Origin: JBHGYD01 sp041920415
Lineage (GTDB): Bacteria; Bacillota; Bacilli; Bacillales; Anoxybacillaceae
Assembly (NCBI GenBank): GCA_041920415.1
Contig: JBHGYD010000050.1
Location: 1-51,970, forward strand
Reading direction: 5' to 3'
Length of the DNA stretch: 51,970 bases
The position numbers and the translations under genes are program-made. Every line of letters begins with the position of its first letter. Position 1 is the stretch's first letter. Positions 32,307-40,310 of the stretch are shown one piece after another. The notes beneath the pieces were generated by a model. It was not told the DNA's origin. It was given only the letters and a program-made list of their open reading frames with translations, and searched no databases.

Positions 32307-35300
32307 CACTTATGTTACTTCTATCTCTTCGATAGAAGGCGAGATCATTAGCACCCGCTCCATATGTCGCCATATGGGTCAGACTATATCTTCAACCAAG
32401 TTTCTTTTGAATGTCTCTTGCGATGACAAGGGTGTTCACATAGAGTTATTAAATTAGATAAATCATTTGCCTTTTCCCAGTCGCCGTTGAAAGCTCTAAA
32501 AGGTATAATATGGTGAACTGATAACTCCTGCCCATATTCCTCTTCTGTTATTCCGCAATCTTGACATGTAAAATTATCCCGTTCCCTAGCCTTCCTTCGT
32601 TGGCTTCTCCAATTTGGTCCATAATACTCAATATCCCCGCCAGCCCAAGTACCACTATTCTCTCCAGTAAACATTCCACTTTTTTCGTAATAATCCCCCA
32701 TACATTGAATAGAGCAAAAGTTTAGGTTTCTAACAACAGAAAGCTTCTTTTCGATTTCTGAACCGCAATTATTACATATCACAATAATGCGTTTTTTATA
32801 CTGAGCTTTTGCCCTTTGTCCATTCGCTTTTCCTAGACAATGTCTGGAACAAAATTTTGCACTTAATTCTCTATTTTTAGGCACACTAAATTTTTGTCCA
32901 CAAACTTCACAAGTTTTCTCTACTTGTTTTTTTAAGTGCTGATTAATTTTATGTACATTTGCTATTAGATACATTCTTCGACATTGTCTATTGCAGAAAT
33001 TTTTGTTTCTAATTTCAGAAGGCTTTCGAAACATTTCCTTCCCACAGAATGAGCAAATAACCTGTTTCTTTTTGCTCATTTCTTTCCAGAATAATGGAGG
33101 GTTTTTCTTTTGATAATCCGTTTTACAGGTTCGGGAACAAAATTTTTTTCTTTCAACTTGGCTTGGTTTTACGTAAATTTCTTTACCGCAATTAAGACAT
33201 TTCTTTTTCACAGGAACACCCCTTTTTCTGTCTTAATATAAAACTATTATAAAACAGAACTAATGTTCCTGTTAAGAAACTTGGTTGCTCGGCGTATTAG
33301 TCGTTGAGGGGTCAGCCACGACTTCCCTGCGGATTGTCTGGTAGGATGAAATCCAACACTCTTGCATTTTTACCCTTTATTGTGCTGGCAAGGCACAGGT
33401 AGCAAGAGATGCGCCAGAGTTCCCCGCATACAGCCGAGTTTGCACTGTATTTTTACAAATACAGGGGGCAATTTATTTACCCGTAGGAGCCACAGTCAGC
33501 AAGTGTGAATTACGAATACCATATTTTAAGATATCTTGACGAATATCTTCCGGCATCTTTTTCATATAGCCAGTGTTAATAAAAGCTTGTCTTAATTTTT
33601 GTGTTTCTTCTTCCGTTTCGCCAACGAGGAACGGGAAGCTGCCTTTTTCTTTCGCAAGCTCAATCGACGCGCGGTACGCTGTTGTTGCGATCGTCTTAAA
33701 CACTTCATCGACAAGCTTGTTTCCTTCTTCGGAGCCATATTCTTTCTCGCAATAAATCAACAAATCCGCCAAGCCCATCACGCCTAAGCCGACGCGGCGC
33801 TCACCGAGCGCTTGCTTTTTGTTTTCCTCAAGGAAATAAGGGGTTGCGTCAATGACGTTATCTTGCATTCTCACGCCAATTTCTACGGTGCGTTTTAGCT
33901 TTTCGTAGTCGACGACTTTCTTTTCTTTGTCGACCATATTCGCTAAGTTCACAGCTGCCAAATTGCACACGGAATACGGCGCGAGTGGTTGTTCCAATCT
34001 GTTACCCTAGAGGCTTTTTATCCTCTAGTTCTAACGGTTCATTTCCCGTTAGTTCAGCATACGTTTTCATTGCACACACTTTTCATAAATTTAATCAATT
34101 CTTTTCTTCCACGATCTTCTCCAAATACTGCTTTTGAAATAACTCTAAAATCTTTTACTCCAAATTGCTCTTGGATATCATTTGTTAACGGTTTTATAGT
34201 GGTTTTAATCTTGTTTAACGGAGTTTCAAGAACAATTGATTTGTTTACTTTTGACCATTGAATGATATATTTCTTTATGTCCTTATGAATATTAATTCTT
34301 TTTTCTACATAAGATTCAGTTGCTTTTTTCATTGCTTCTTTCCCTGCACATGATCGGCTACAAAATATTTGCGGCGATGTAATTAATACTTGAAATTCTT
34401 GATTGCACTGCTTACATTTACGCATCTCTCTAGGTGTTTTTATTTTTCCTTTTTGGGATAACCCCGACTTTCTCAACCCTTCTAGCATTTTTTGTTTTGC
34501 AATGCTATCAGAAGCCCATAATTTCTTTGTATGTTCACCAATTTTTCTTTTAGCGTCTTCACTATGCTTGATATTATAATGCCCGTTCAATTCTCCGTAA
34601 GCAGCTTTATTTATCGTGGTTTCTTTTGATTCTATCCATTCATTAAGCGTTGAAGTCAATGAAAATGGCAACTCTTTATATATTTCACGCAATTCTTCAT
34701 AAGAAACAAGTTCGCATTCAATATCGTATTTTTCTTCAATGGTTTTCAAAGCTTTTTTTGCATTCTCTTTTGCTTCTTTGTTTCTCGATTTAATTTCCAC
34801 TATTTTTATAAGCCTATTGTTTTGATCGTAGAAGAAAAAATCCGGTTTATACACTTTATAACCTAAATCAAATATTTCATCCTCATAGCTCCATGGGATT
34901 GAGTTATAATCTAAATATTTGGCATATGCATATTCGTAGGAACTTCTTAAATAATGTCCTTTATAAAATCCTGCATACCCTCTATTCATTTGTAACACCT
35001 CAATCCAACTTTACCATAAATCGGTCTATCATTAGAGCATTATGTGCGTGCAATGCTGCGGCCTCGTGGGTCGGTTATAGTCTGCATGTTGCAGGATCAC
35101 GACCTATGCGTTGCCCCTGACTGAGTTTTTAGGCTCAGCCTTCGGTTCAGGTTCCCATCTCAGGGTTCCTGCTTCATTCCGCAGTTTTTAACGTGAGGCA
35201 AACTAAGCTACTTTACCACACGGATTTGTCGCAACCACCTTTTGTCCATACGCTCTTGCGTTGGTCATGTCGTTGGCATTGTCGATGAAGAAAATACCCG

Positions 35301-37006
35301 GCTCCGCTGAATACGTCGCGCAAATGTTAATTAGTTTCCAAAGCTCACGCGCGCGAATTTTGCGGTACACACGAACGCGATAACCCATTTTCTCCCATTC
35401 GCGCACATCGCCGACTTCATGCCATTTCTCATTATAAATGCGCATTTCTTCTTCGGAATATGTTTCAACATCCGGGAAGCGTAATTCATATTCTTTATCT
35501 TCTTCAACCGCTTGCATAAATTCTTTCGTTAAGCAAACGGAAATGTTCGCCCCCGTTAAAAAGTCCGGATTATGCACGCTGTATGTACCGCCTGTGCGCA
35601 ACTTTTCTTCCGCTTCCTTAATAATCTTTTCCGTGAAACCGCCGTAGCCCGGCACGTTTTTATAATTCACAATCGCTTGGTACATCGCGCGTTCTTGCTC
35701 GGTTAGCGGCGTAAATTTCAATTTATCTTGCGCCGCTTTTTTAATTCCCTCATCTTCCATATTTTCAATCAAATAACGCAAAATGCGCGGATTTTGCATT
35801 TTAGAAATGATGAATTCAATAATGTCCGGATGCCAATCCGCAAGCATAATCATTTGCGCGCCACGCTGCTTGTTACTCACTCGATATGAGTGGGCTAGGT
35901 CATTTCTGCCTAGCTCTCTAGCTTTCACTAGAGGTCGGACTATATCATCAAAGAGGGTGTTCCTCTTTGTCCCGTGCTCTAAACGAGCGTTACCGCACGT
36001 TTAGTCTACTCCTTCCTTAACTGAATGTCTTAGGAAGTTTCGATAGTCTCTGAACCTTCATCTCCGTTTCCAGAGATGCTTGGCTGCTGATTGCCCATGC
36101 TTTATCCAACTTGTTTTTAAACCGTCACGCTTGCCGTTGCCAGCTACGTTGTGGTCAAGTTGGCTTTAGGGCGTCCCAGCAATTCACGAGATTTTACTCC
36201 CGCCGATTGGCGCTACTTTAACGGGAGCCACCTTGCTCAACAAGATGGGTTAATTTCGCGATGTCATCAAGCCATGAAACGGATCCGGACGATTTTCCGT
36301 TTACTCCGCGCGCTAATGTGTTACGAGGACGCAGCGTTGAACCGTTTGTGCCGACACCGCCGCCGCGGCTCATAATTTCCATCACTTGTTTCCGATGCTC
36401 GGAAATTCCTTCGCGCGAGTCTTTCACAAATGGCATCACATAGCAGTTGAAGTACGTAACGTCTGTTCCCGCACCTGCTCCGTATAGAACGCGCCCTGCC
36501 GGAACGAAATTTAAGCTCACTAGCTCTTGATAAAACTTTTCGAACCATTCTTTCCGCTTCTCTTCCGTTTTTTCAACAGCAGCTAGTCCAGTTGCATTCC
36601 GTTTCGCGATTTGTTCATAAAAAATTTCAAGCGGCTTATCAATCGTATCGAGCGAGCGAATGACGATTCCCGTTTCCGCTTCCTCTCCGTCCAACACGTT
36701 TCGATATTCTTCCTCGACGAGCACTTTAGCTTTTTTGTTGTTCCAATCGATATCAACAATAAAACCAAGCCCACGCGCCGGAAATTTCGGGTCTTCTTTT
36801 ACCGTGAGCACAACAAAATCGCCGATGCTTAACGTCAATTTCTCCGTGTCCTTAAACGAATAGCGGTCAAGCATCACTAAACGGGAAACGCCTTTATGTG
36901 TAATTTTCATATCATCTGTAATCGGATGTACTTGTGGAAAAAGGCGAATATCCTCATTCAGCTTTTCAATATTAATTTTCATTTTTTCCGAAGACGCAAC
37001 CGTCAT
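31689..37006 (-). CDS. nrdJ: Adenosylcobalamin-dependent (class II) ribonucleotide reductase, four exons split by three introns
   Basis: Reduces ribonucleotides to deoxyribonucleotides using a B12-derived radical. Exons read 37006-36221, 35865-35215, 33994-33479 and 32306-31689; joined they give one frame of 856 residues, a normal length. Catalytic features are spread over the exons: TYFNCYVMP (first redox Cys) in exon A, NPCG|E (radical Cys and catalytic Asn/Glu) across the exon B/C junction, TVAPTG|STGT across C/D, and the C-terminal redox cysteines (CPVCREG, CNTCTSCG, final Cys two residues from the end) in exon D. The stops inside each intron follow within one to five codons of the splice site, so the enzyme needs RNA splicing. 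ATG with GGAGAG upstream; candidate NrdR boxes lie beyond. Confidence 0.9.
32307..33478 (-). ncRNA. Group I intron 3 of nrdJ (1172 bp) with an HNH endonuclease gene
   Basis: The exon ends GGGU, pairing with GCCC in the intron with U.G at the splice site; the intron ends in G. Core elements are clear: Q (AAUCCGCAGGGAAG), R (UCAACGACUAAUA, 33293-33308) and S (AAGAUAUAGUCUGACC, 32377-32392). A perfect 12-bp inverted repeat, 33276-33287 with 32393-32404, forms a P8-like stem whose loop carries the whole endonuclease gene. Splicing joins APTG to STGT of NrdJ. Confidence 0.86.
32384..33211 (-). CDS. Intron 3 HNH homing endonuclease with four zinc fingers
   Basis: 275 residues. Four N-terminal fingers share the exact spacing C-x2-C-x16-C-x3-C (first Cys at residues 5, 53, 101 and 146), each ending FC-x3-C. 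They lead to a C-terminal HNH nuclease (about 217-270: FTCQDCGITEEEYG, SVHHIIPFRAFNG, NDLSNLITLCEHPCHRKRH). Predicted to cut intronless nrdJ at the APTG/STGT site. Starts at GTG behind GGGGTG. The last codons (Lys-Ile-stop, AAG ATA TAG) are part of the intron's S/P7 element, and the ETWL codons form one strand of P8, so protein and ribozyme share sequence. Confidence 0.86.
   Translation of the reverse strand: MKKKCLNCGKEIYVKPSQVERKKFCSRTCKTDYQKKNPPLFWKEMSKKKQVICSFCGKEMFRKPSEIRNKNFCNRQCRRMYLIANVHKINQHLKKQVEKTCEVCGQKFSVPKNRELSAKFCSRHCLGKANGQRAKAQYKKRIIVICNNCGSEIEKKLSVVRNLNFCSIQCMGDYYEKSGMFTGENSGTWAGGDIEYYGPNWRSQRRKARERDNFTCQDCGITEEEYGQELSVHHIIPFRAFNGDWEKANDLSNLITLCEHPCHRKRHSKETWLKI
33479..33994 (-). 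CDS. nrdJ: nrdJ exon C (residues 480-651)
   Basis: Begins EQPLAPYSVCNLAAVNL with the catalytic Glu and the paired conserved Cys, and ends LLTVAPTG, the first half of the substrate phosphate loop. TAA follows two codons into intron 3. Confidence 0.88.
33995..35214 (-). ncRNA. Group I intron 2 of nrdJ (1220 bp) with an endonuclease gene
   Basis: The exon ends GUGUGGU and the intron contains GCCUCAC, giving a P1 of six pairs out of seven with U.G at the splice site; the intron ends in G. A core is visible upstream of the ORF: P4-like CCCUGA/UCAGGG, R-like CAUGCAGACUAUA (35074-35088), a P8-like AGCATT/AATGCT hairpin and S-like UGAUAGACC (35022-35034). Beyond the ORF are two 7-bp hairpins, CTAACGG/CCGTTAG and CTAGAGG/CCTCTAG, likely P9 elements. 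The core differs from introns 1 and 3, so it is probably another group I subgroup and was acquired separately. Confidence 0.78.
34054..34989 (-). CDS. Intron 2 homing endonuclease, PD-(D/E)xK type with zinc finger
   Basis: 311 residues, much more AT-rich than nrdJ. The N-terminal domain shows a PD-(D/E)xK nuclease core: Glu19 (RSSYEYAYAKYLD), Asp50 (YKPDFFFYD) and Glu65-x-Lys67 (VEIKSR). Then a NUMOD3-like DNA-binding stretch (GELNGHYNIKHSEDAKRKIG), a C-x2-C-x14-C-x3-C finger (CKQCNQEF...FCSRSC near 200) and a helical C-terminus. Predicted to cut intronless nrdJ at the NPCG/E site and so spread intron 2. ATG 34987-34989 has GAGGTG six bases upstream; an in-frame GTG at 34998 overlaps it. It lies outside the ribozyme core, in the P9 region. 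Confidence 0.78.
   Translation of the reverse strand: MNRGYAGFYKGHYLRSSYEYAYAKYLDYNSIPWSYEDEIFDLGYKVYKPDFFFYDQNNRLIKIVEIKSRNKEAKENAKKALKTIEEKYDIECELVSYEELREIYKELPFSLTSTLNEWIESKETTINKAAYGELNGHYNIKHSEDAKRKIGEHTKKLWASDSIAKQKMLEGLRKSGLSQKGKIKTPREMRKCKQCNQEFQVLITSPQIFCSRSCAGKEAMKKATESYVEKRINIHKDIKKYIIQWSKVNKSIVLETPLNKIKTTIKPLTNDIQEQFGVKDFRVISKAVFGEDRGRKELIKFMKSVCNENVC
35215..35865 (-). CDS. nrdJ: nrdJ exon B (residues 263-479)
   Basis: Begins RGAQMIMLADWHPDI and contains TGANISVCLTKEFM and EPGIFFIDNANDMTNA. It ends NPCG, between the radical cysteine and the catalytic glutamate. TAG follows four codons into intron 2. Confidence 0.88.
35866..36220 (-). ncRNA. Group I intron 1 of nrdJ (355 bp, no ORF)
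   Basis: The exon ends in U and the intron in G. The exon bases CUCCCGU pair over all seven positions with GCGGGAG in the intron, leaving U.G at the splice site (P1). The conserved elements are textbook: P (AAUUGCUGGGA), Q (AAUCAGCAGCC), R (GGUUCAGAGACUA, 36042-36056) and S (GAUAUAGUCC, 35932-35946), with GACUA/UAGUC forming P7. This fits a compact group IA-type ribozyme, probably self-splicing. No endonuclease gene is present, so mobility is lost or supplied in trans. Confidence 0.88.
36221..37006 (-). CDS. nrdJ: nrdJ exon A (residues 1-262)
   Basis: N-terminal domain and first part of the barrel: FVPAGRVLYGAGAGTDVTYF, the cysteine in FNCYVMP, SRGGGVGTNGSTLRPR. It ends GGSR, after which TAA follows at once. 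The last seven bases pair perfectly with the intron's internal guide. Confidence 0.88.
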
Positions 37007-37107
37007 TCTTCAATCTCTCCTCTTCCTTCTCGTTCTACATCATGTTTCTGCCTACAAATTCTGTCTAGATTAAATTACCATATAACGACAAAGAAAAGCA
37101 ACTAAAA

Positions 37108-37156
37108 AATCAATATATAGTATTATTTCCCGTATTACCCATACTACATATTGTGT
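37108..37156. promoter_or_regulatory. Candidate tandem NrdR boxes upstream of nrdJ
   Basis: 37141-37156 matches the 16-bp NrdR box (ACACTATATATWGTGT) at about 14 positions, and 37108-37123 at about 12. They are 33 bp apart, near the three-turn spacing usual for NrdR. This would place nrdJ under the general ribonucleotide-reductase repressor. The rest of the 37007-37283 gap shows no gene. Confidence 0.5.
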
Positions 37157-37283
37157 ATCAGGTCAACTAATTACGATTTTGTCAAATAAAAAAAAGAATA
37201 GAAAACAGCGAAAAAAGGAGAGAATCGCCAAAATTCCACCCATTTTGCTGGCAAATGGAAAATTTTCAAGGTTGCCTAAACAT

Positions 37284-37314
37284 AAAAAAAAAGAACGCGG
37301 CACGATACCGCGTT
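37284..37314 (-). terminator. lipM terminator
   Basis: Minus-strand stem ACGCGG/CCGCGT (37308-37313 with 37295-37300) and loop TATCGTG are followed by a run of ten or so T residues, directly after the lipM stop. Confidence 0.85.
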
Positions 37315-38151
37315 TCAACGTTTAAAATTCCATTCATCACTTTCATATTTTTTTCTTGCTAGTTCGTTCACATACTCTAGTTCTTCTCTTGATAACGTAT
37401 ACGGCTCTAATATGATATCGAGACCTTTTTCAAACCCTTTATAAAACGCTTCTTTCGCTTCCTCAATCGTCACTTTGCGATCGGTTAATTCGTTAATGGC
37501 CACGGCCTTGTTTTTAAAATTGCGCTGCAGCCGTTCTTTCACACGCTCATTCGGATATTTAAACAAACTAAACAGCAAATCCTCATCTAAGTCAAGCAAA
37601 ATAGAACCGTGCTGTAAAATGACACCCTTTTGCCGTGTCTGGGCGCTTCCTGCTACTTTTCGACCTTCAACGACAAGCTCGTACCAAGACGGAGCGTCAA
37701 AACAAACAGCCGAGCGAGGATTTTTCAAATCAGCTTTTTCTTCTTCCGTTTTTGGAACGGCAAAATACGCGTCTAACCCTAACAAGCGAAATCCTTCCAA
37801 AATACCTTGGGAAATGACACGATACGCTTCTGTTACCGTTTTTGGCATTTTTGGATGTTCTTCCGACACGATGACGCTATAGGTTAATTCTTGATCATGA
37901 AGCACACCACGCCCACCTGTTGGTCTTCTGACAAAACCAAGGCCATGTTTTTTCACGGCATCCATATCAATTTCTTTTTCGACTTTTTGAAAATAACCGA
38001 TTGATAACGTCGGTGGATTCCAACCGTAAAAACGAATCGTTGGCGGAATTTTTCCTTCGCTATGCCAATCAAGCAATGCTTCATCTAATGCCATATTAAA
38101 CGCTGGAGAACAATTTCCCGAATCAATAAAACGCCATCTTTCCTTTTCCAT
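37315..38151 (-). CDS. lipM: Octanoyltransferase LipM
   Basis: 278 residues of the BPL/LplA/LipB family. In Bacillus it moves octanoyl groups from ACP to GcvH in lipoate synthesis. Visible are GNCSPAFNMALDEALL, the RPTGGRGVLHDQELTYS lipoate-family motif, the acyl-accepting Cys in AVCFDAPSWYE (near 150) and the Lys in GRKVAGSAQ. It lies close to the glycine-cleavage genes, whose H protein it serves. ATG start, complete length. Confidence 0.94.
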   Translation of the reverse strand: MEKERWRFIDSGNCSPAFNMALDEALLDWHSEGKIPPTIRFYGWNPPTLSIGYFQKVEKEIDMDAVKKHGLGFVRRPTGGRGVLHDQELTYSVIVSEEHPKMPKTVTEAYRVISQGILEGFRLLGLDAYFAVPKTEEEKADLKNPRSAVCFDAPSWYELVVEGRKVAGSAQTRQKGVILQHGSILLDLDEDLLFSLFKYPNERVKERLQRNFKNKAVAINELTDRKVTIEEAKEAFYKGFEKGLDIILEPYTLSREELEYVNELARKKYESDEWNFKR

Positions 38152-38300
38152 CTTTCAACCCTCTTTACTTTTTTATTCGCGTTTACTAGTTTAACAAACA
38201 AAACAGATTGTTCAAAGGAAAACGCTGTGAAAATGCTTTGCTTCTCAAGGATAACACTTATATAATAGAAGTTGTCGAATGATGAGAGAAAAGGGGGCTT

Positions 38301-38678
38301 TTGCTCGTGCAATTCATATGGATTATGATTGGTGCGATTATCGCCTACTCAGTCACTACGTATTTCATGCAGCGCAGAATGGTGAAAGCGCTGACGGAAG
38401 AGGAATTTCGTGCTGGTTATCGCAAAGCGCAATTAATCGACGTCCGTGAGCCAGACGAATTTGCGGCTGGTCATATTTTAGGGGCGCGCAATATTCCTCT
38501 AACGCAATTGCGCATGCGCATGAAAGAATTACGAAAAGATCAACCGATTTATTTATATTGCCAAAGCGGACTGCGCAGCGGCCGCGCCGCACAAATGCTG
38601 TACCGCAAAGGCTACCGCGATCTTTACCATTTAAAAGGCGGCTTTAAACAATGGACAGGGAAAGTGAAGAAAAAATAA
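38301..38678 (+). CDS. yqhL: Rhodanese-domain protein YqhL, membrane anchored
   Basis: 125 residues: one N-terminal membrane span (IWIMIGAIIAYSVTTYF) and a single rhodanese domain with LIDVREPDEFAAGHILGARNIPL and the active-site loop YCQSGLRSGRAAQML. Predicted sulphur transfer at the membrane; substrate unknown. Start TTG 38301 or GTG 38307, both after AGGGGG. Divergent from lipM, as in Bacillus. Confidence 0.92.
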   Translation: MLVQFIWIMIGAIIAYSVTTYFMQRRMVKALTEEEFRAGYRKAQLIDVREPDEFAAGHILGARNIPLTQLRMRMKELRKDQPIYLYCQSGLRSGRAAQMLYRKGYRDLYHLKGGFKQWTGKVKKK

Positions 38679-38706
38679 AGATTCACCAGTTGCGGTGAAT
38701 CTTTTT
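38678..38706 (+). terminator. yqhL terminator
   Basis: Stem AAAGATTCACC/GGTGAATCTTT (38678-38688 with 38694-38704) with a short loop and T-run, overlapping the yqhL stop. Confidence 0.85.
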
Positions 38707-38803
38707 GTTTTAGGTAGATGGTACTATTTTTTCATATGCCTAATTCTATTACGTCTAGGTGTAGACAACCGTATTCTGTTACAACTCTCTCGCCATAAAA
38801 CTA

Positions 38804-38843
38804 CAAAAAAGCGATTCACCCAACATTGGCTGAATCGCTTTTT
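38804..38843 (-). terminator. gcv operon terminator
   Basis: Near-symmetrical stem AAAAAGCGATTCA/TGAATCGCTTTTT with a 12-nt loop; minus-strand transcripts of gcvPB meet it ten bases past the stop, and it can act in both directions. Confidence 0.8.
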
Positions 38844-38852
38844 CCATTTCTC

Positions 38853-40310
38853 CTACTGTTTTTGATAACGCAAAATTGGTTTGCGCGCCGCTGTTGTTTC
38901 GTCTAGCCGTTTAACGACTGTGGTATGCGGTGCTTCCTGAACGATTTCTGGATTTTCTTCAGCTTCTTTGGCAATTTGAATCATCGCATCAATAAACGCA
39001 TCTAACGTTTCTTTTGACTCCGTCTCTGTCGGCTCAATCATCATGCACTCTTCCACAATAAGAGGGAAGTAAATCGTTGGCGGATGGTAGCCAAAATCTA
39101 AGAGACGCTTTGCAATATCAAGGGTGCGCACACCTAATTTCTTTTGCCGTTTGCCGGACAAAACAAACTCATGTTTGCAATGACGATCATATGGTAAATC
39201 ATAATACTCGGCCAAGCGGCGCATCATGTAGTTGGCGTTTAATACGGCATATTCCGTTACCGCTTTTAAGCCGTCTGGTCCCATGGAACGAATATACGTA
39301 TACGCGCGAACGTTAATGCCAAAGTTTCCGTAAAATGGCTTCACACGACCGATCGCCTGCGGTCTGTCAAAGTCAAGATAGTAGCCGTTTTCCCCTTTTG
39401 AAACGACCGGTTTTGGTAAAAATGGTATCAAATCCGCTTTGACGCCGACCGGACCTGAACCTGGACCGCCGCCACCGTGAGGACCGGTAAACGTTTTGTG
39501 AAGATTCAAGTGCACGACGTCAAAGCCCATGTCCCCTGGTCTTGCTTTGCTTAGTACGGCGTTTAAGTTCGCACCGTCATAATACAATTTTCCGCCCGCT
39601 TCATGAACGATTTGCGCCATTTCTAAAATGTTTTCTTCAAATAATCCGAGCGTATTTGGGTTCGTTAACATTAACGCTGCTGTATCCGGACCGACGACCC
39701 GTTTTAAATCTTCTAAATCGACTAATCCGTTTTCATTTGATTTAACCGTGATGGTTTCAAAGCCGGCAACGGTTGCAGACGCTGGGTTTGTGCCGTGTGC
39801 CGAGTCTGGAACAATGACCTTTGTGCGCTTGTAATCGCCGTTTGCTTCGTGATACGCGCGAATCATCATCAAGCCTGTCCATTCTCCATGCGCCCCTGCC
39901 GCAGGCTGTAACGTTACCGCATCCATGCCAGTAATTTCTTTTAAATGCTCCTGAAGATCATACATCAATTCAAGCGCGCCTTGTACTGTCTCTTCCGGCT
40001 GAAGCGGATGAATGTGGGCAAATCCAGACAGACGAGCGACATTTTCATTGATTTTTGGATTGTATTTCATCGTACAAGACCCAAGTGGATAAAAGCCGGA
40101 GTCAACCCCGTGATTTCGCTTCGAAAGCGCGGTGTAATGGCGCATAATATCGAGTTCAGACACTTCAGGAAGTTCCGGTTCTTCCGCACGGATATAATCA
40201 GCAGGAACTACTTCTTCGACGTTGACCGCAGGAACATCTAACTCCGGCAAACTATAACCGATCCGACCTGGTTTACTGATTTCAAAAATAAGCGGTTGAT
40301 CTTTACGCAT
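38853..40310 (-). CDS. gcvPB: Glycine dehydrogenase (decarboxylating) subunit 2
   Basis: 485 residues. PLP-dependent subunit of the P protein, which decarboxylates glycine and passes the aminomethyl group to the H protein. The PLP Lys is in VHLNLHKTFTGPHGGGGPGSGP (about residue 275), with PLGSCTMKYNPK and PAAGAHGEWTGLMMIRAYH upstream. Overlaps gcvPA by eight bases. Last gene of the operon. Confidence 0.97.
   Translation of the reverse strand: MRKDQPLIFEISKPGRIGYSLPELDVPAVNVEEVVPADYIRAEEPELPEVSELDIMRHYTALSKRNHGVDSGFYPLGSCTMKYNPKINENVARLSGFAHIHPLQPEETVQGALELMYDLQEHLKEITGMDAVTLQPAAGAHGEWTGLMMIRAYHEANGDYKRTKVIVPDSAHGTNPASATVAGFETITVKSNENGLVDLEDLKRVVGPDTAALMLTNPNTLGLFEENILEMAQIVHEAGGKLYYDGANLNAVLSKARPGDMGFDVVHLNLHKTFTGPHGGGGPGSGPVGVKADLIPFLPKPVVSKGENGYYLDFDRPQAIGRVKPFYGNFGINVRAYTYIRSMGPDGLKAVTEYAVLNANYMMRRLAEYYDLPYDRHCKHEFVLSGKRQKKLGVRTLDIAKRLLDFGYHPPTIYFPLIVEECMMIEPTETESKETLDAFIDAMIQIAKEAEENPEIVQEAPHTTVVKRLDETTAARKPILRYQKQ

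Noticed and set aside
32307..36220. Inteins as the explanation of the nrdJ interruptions
   Set aside because: Each interruption has an in-frame stop within a few codons, and none shows Hint-domain motifs.
36151..36443. Plus-strand frames across intron 1
   Set aside because: They cover ribozyme core sequence and exon antisense; no coding signal.
31689..37006. nrdJ as a frameshifted or decayed pseudogene
   Set aside because: All four parts join in frame at sites with group I splice features and full catalytic motifs, and the interrupting DNA carries ribozyme core elements.
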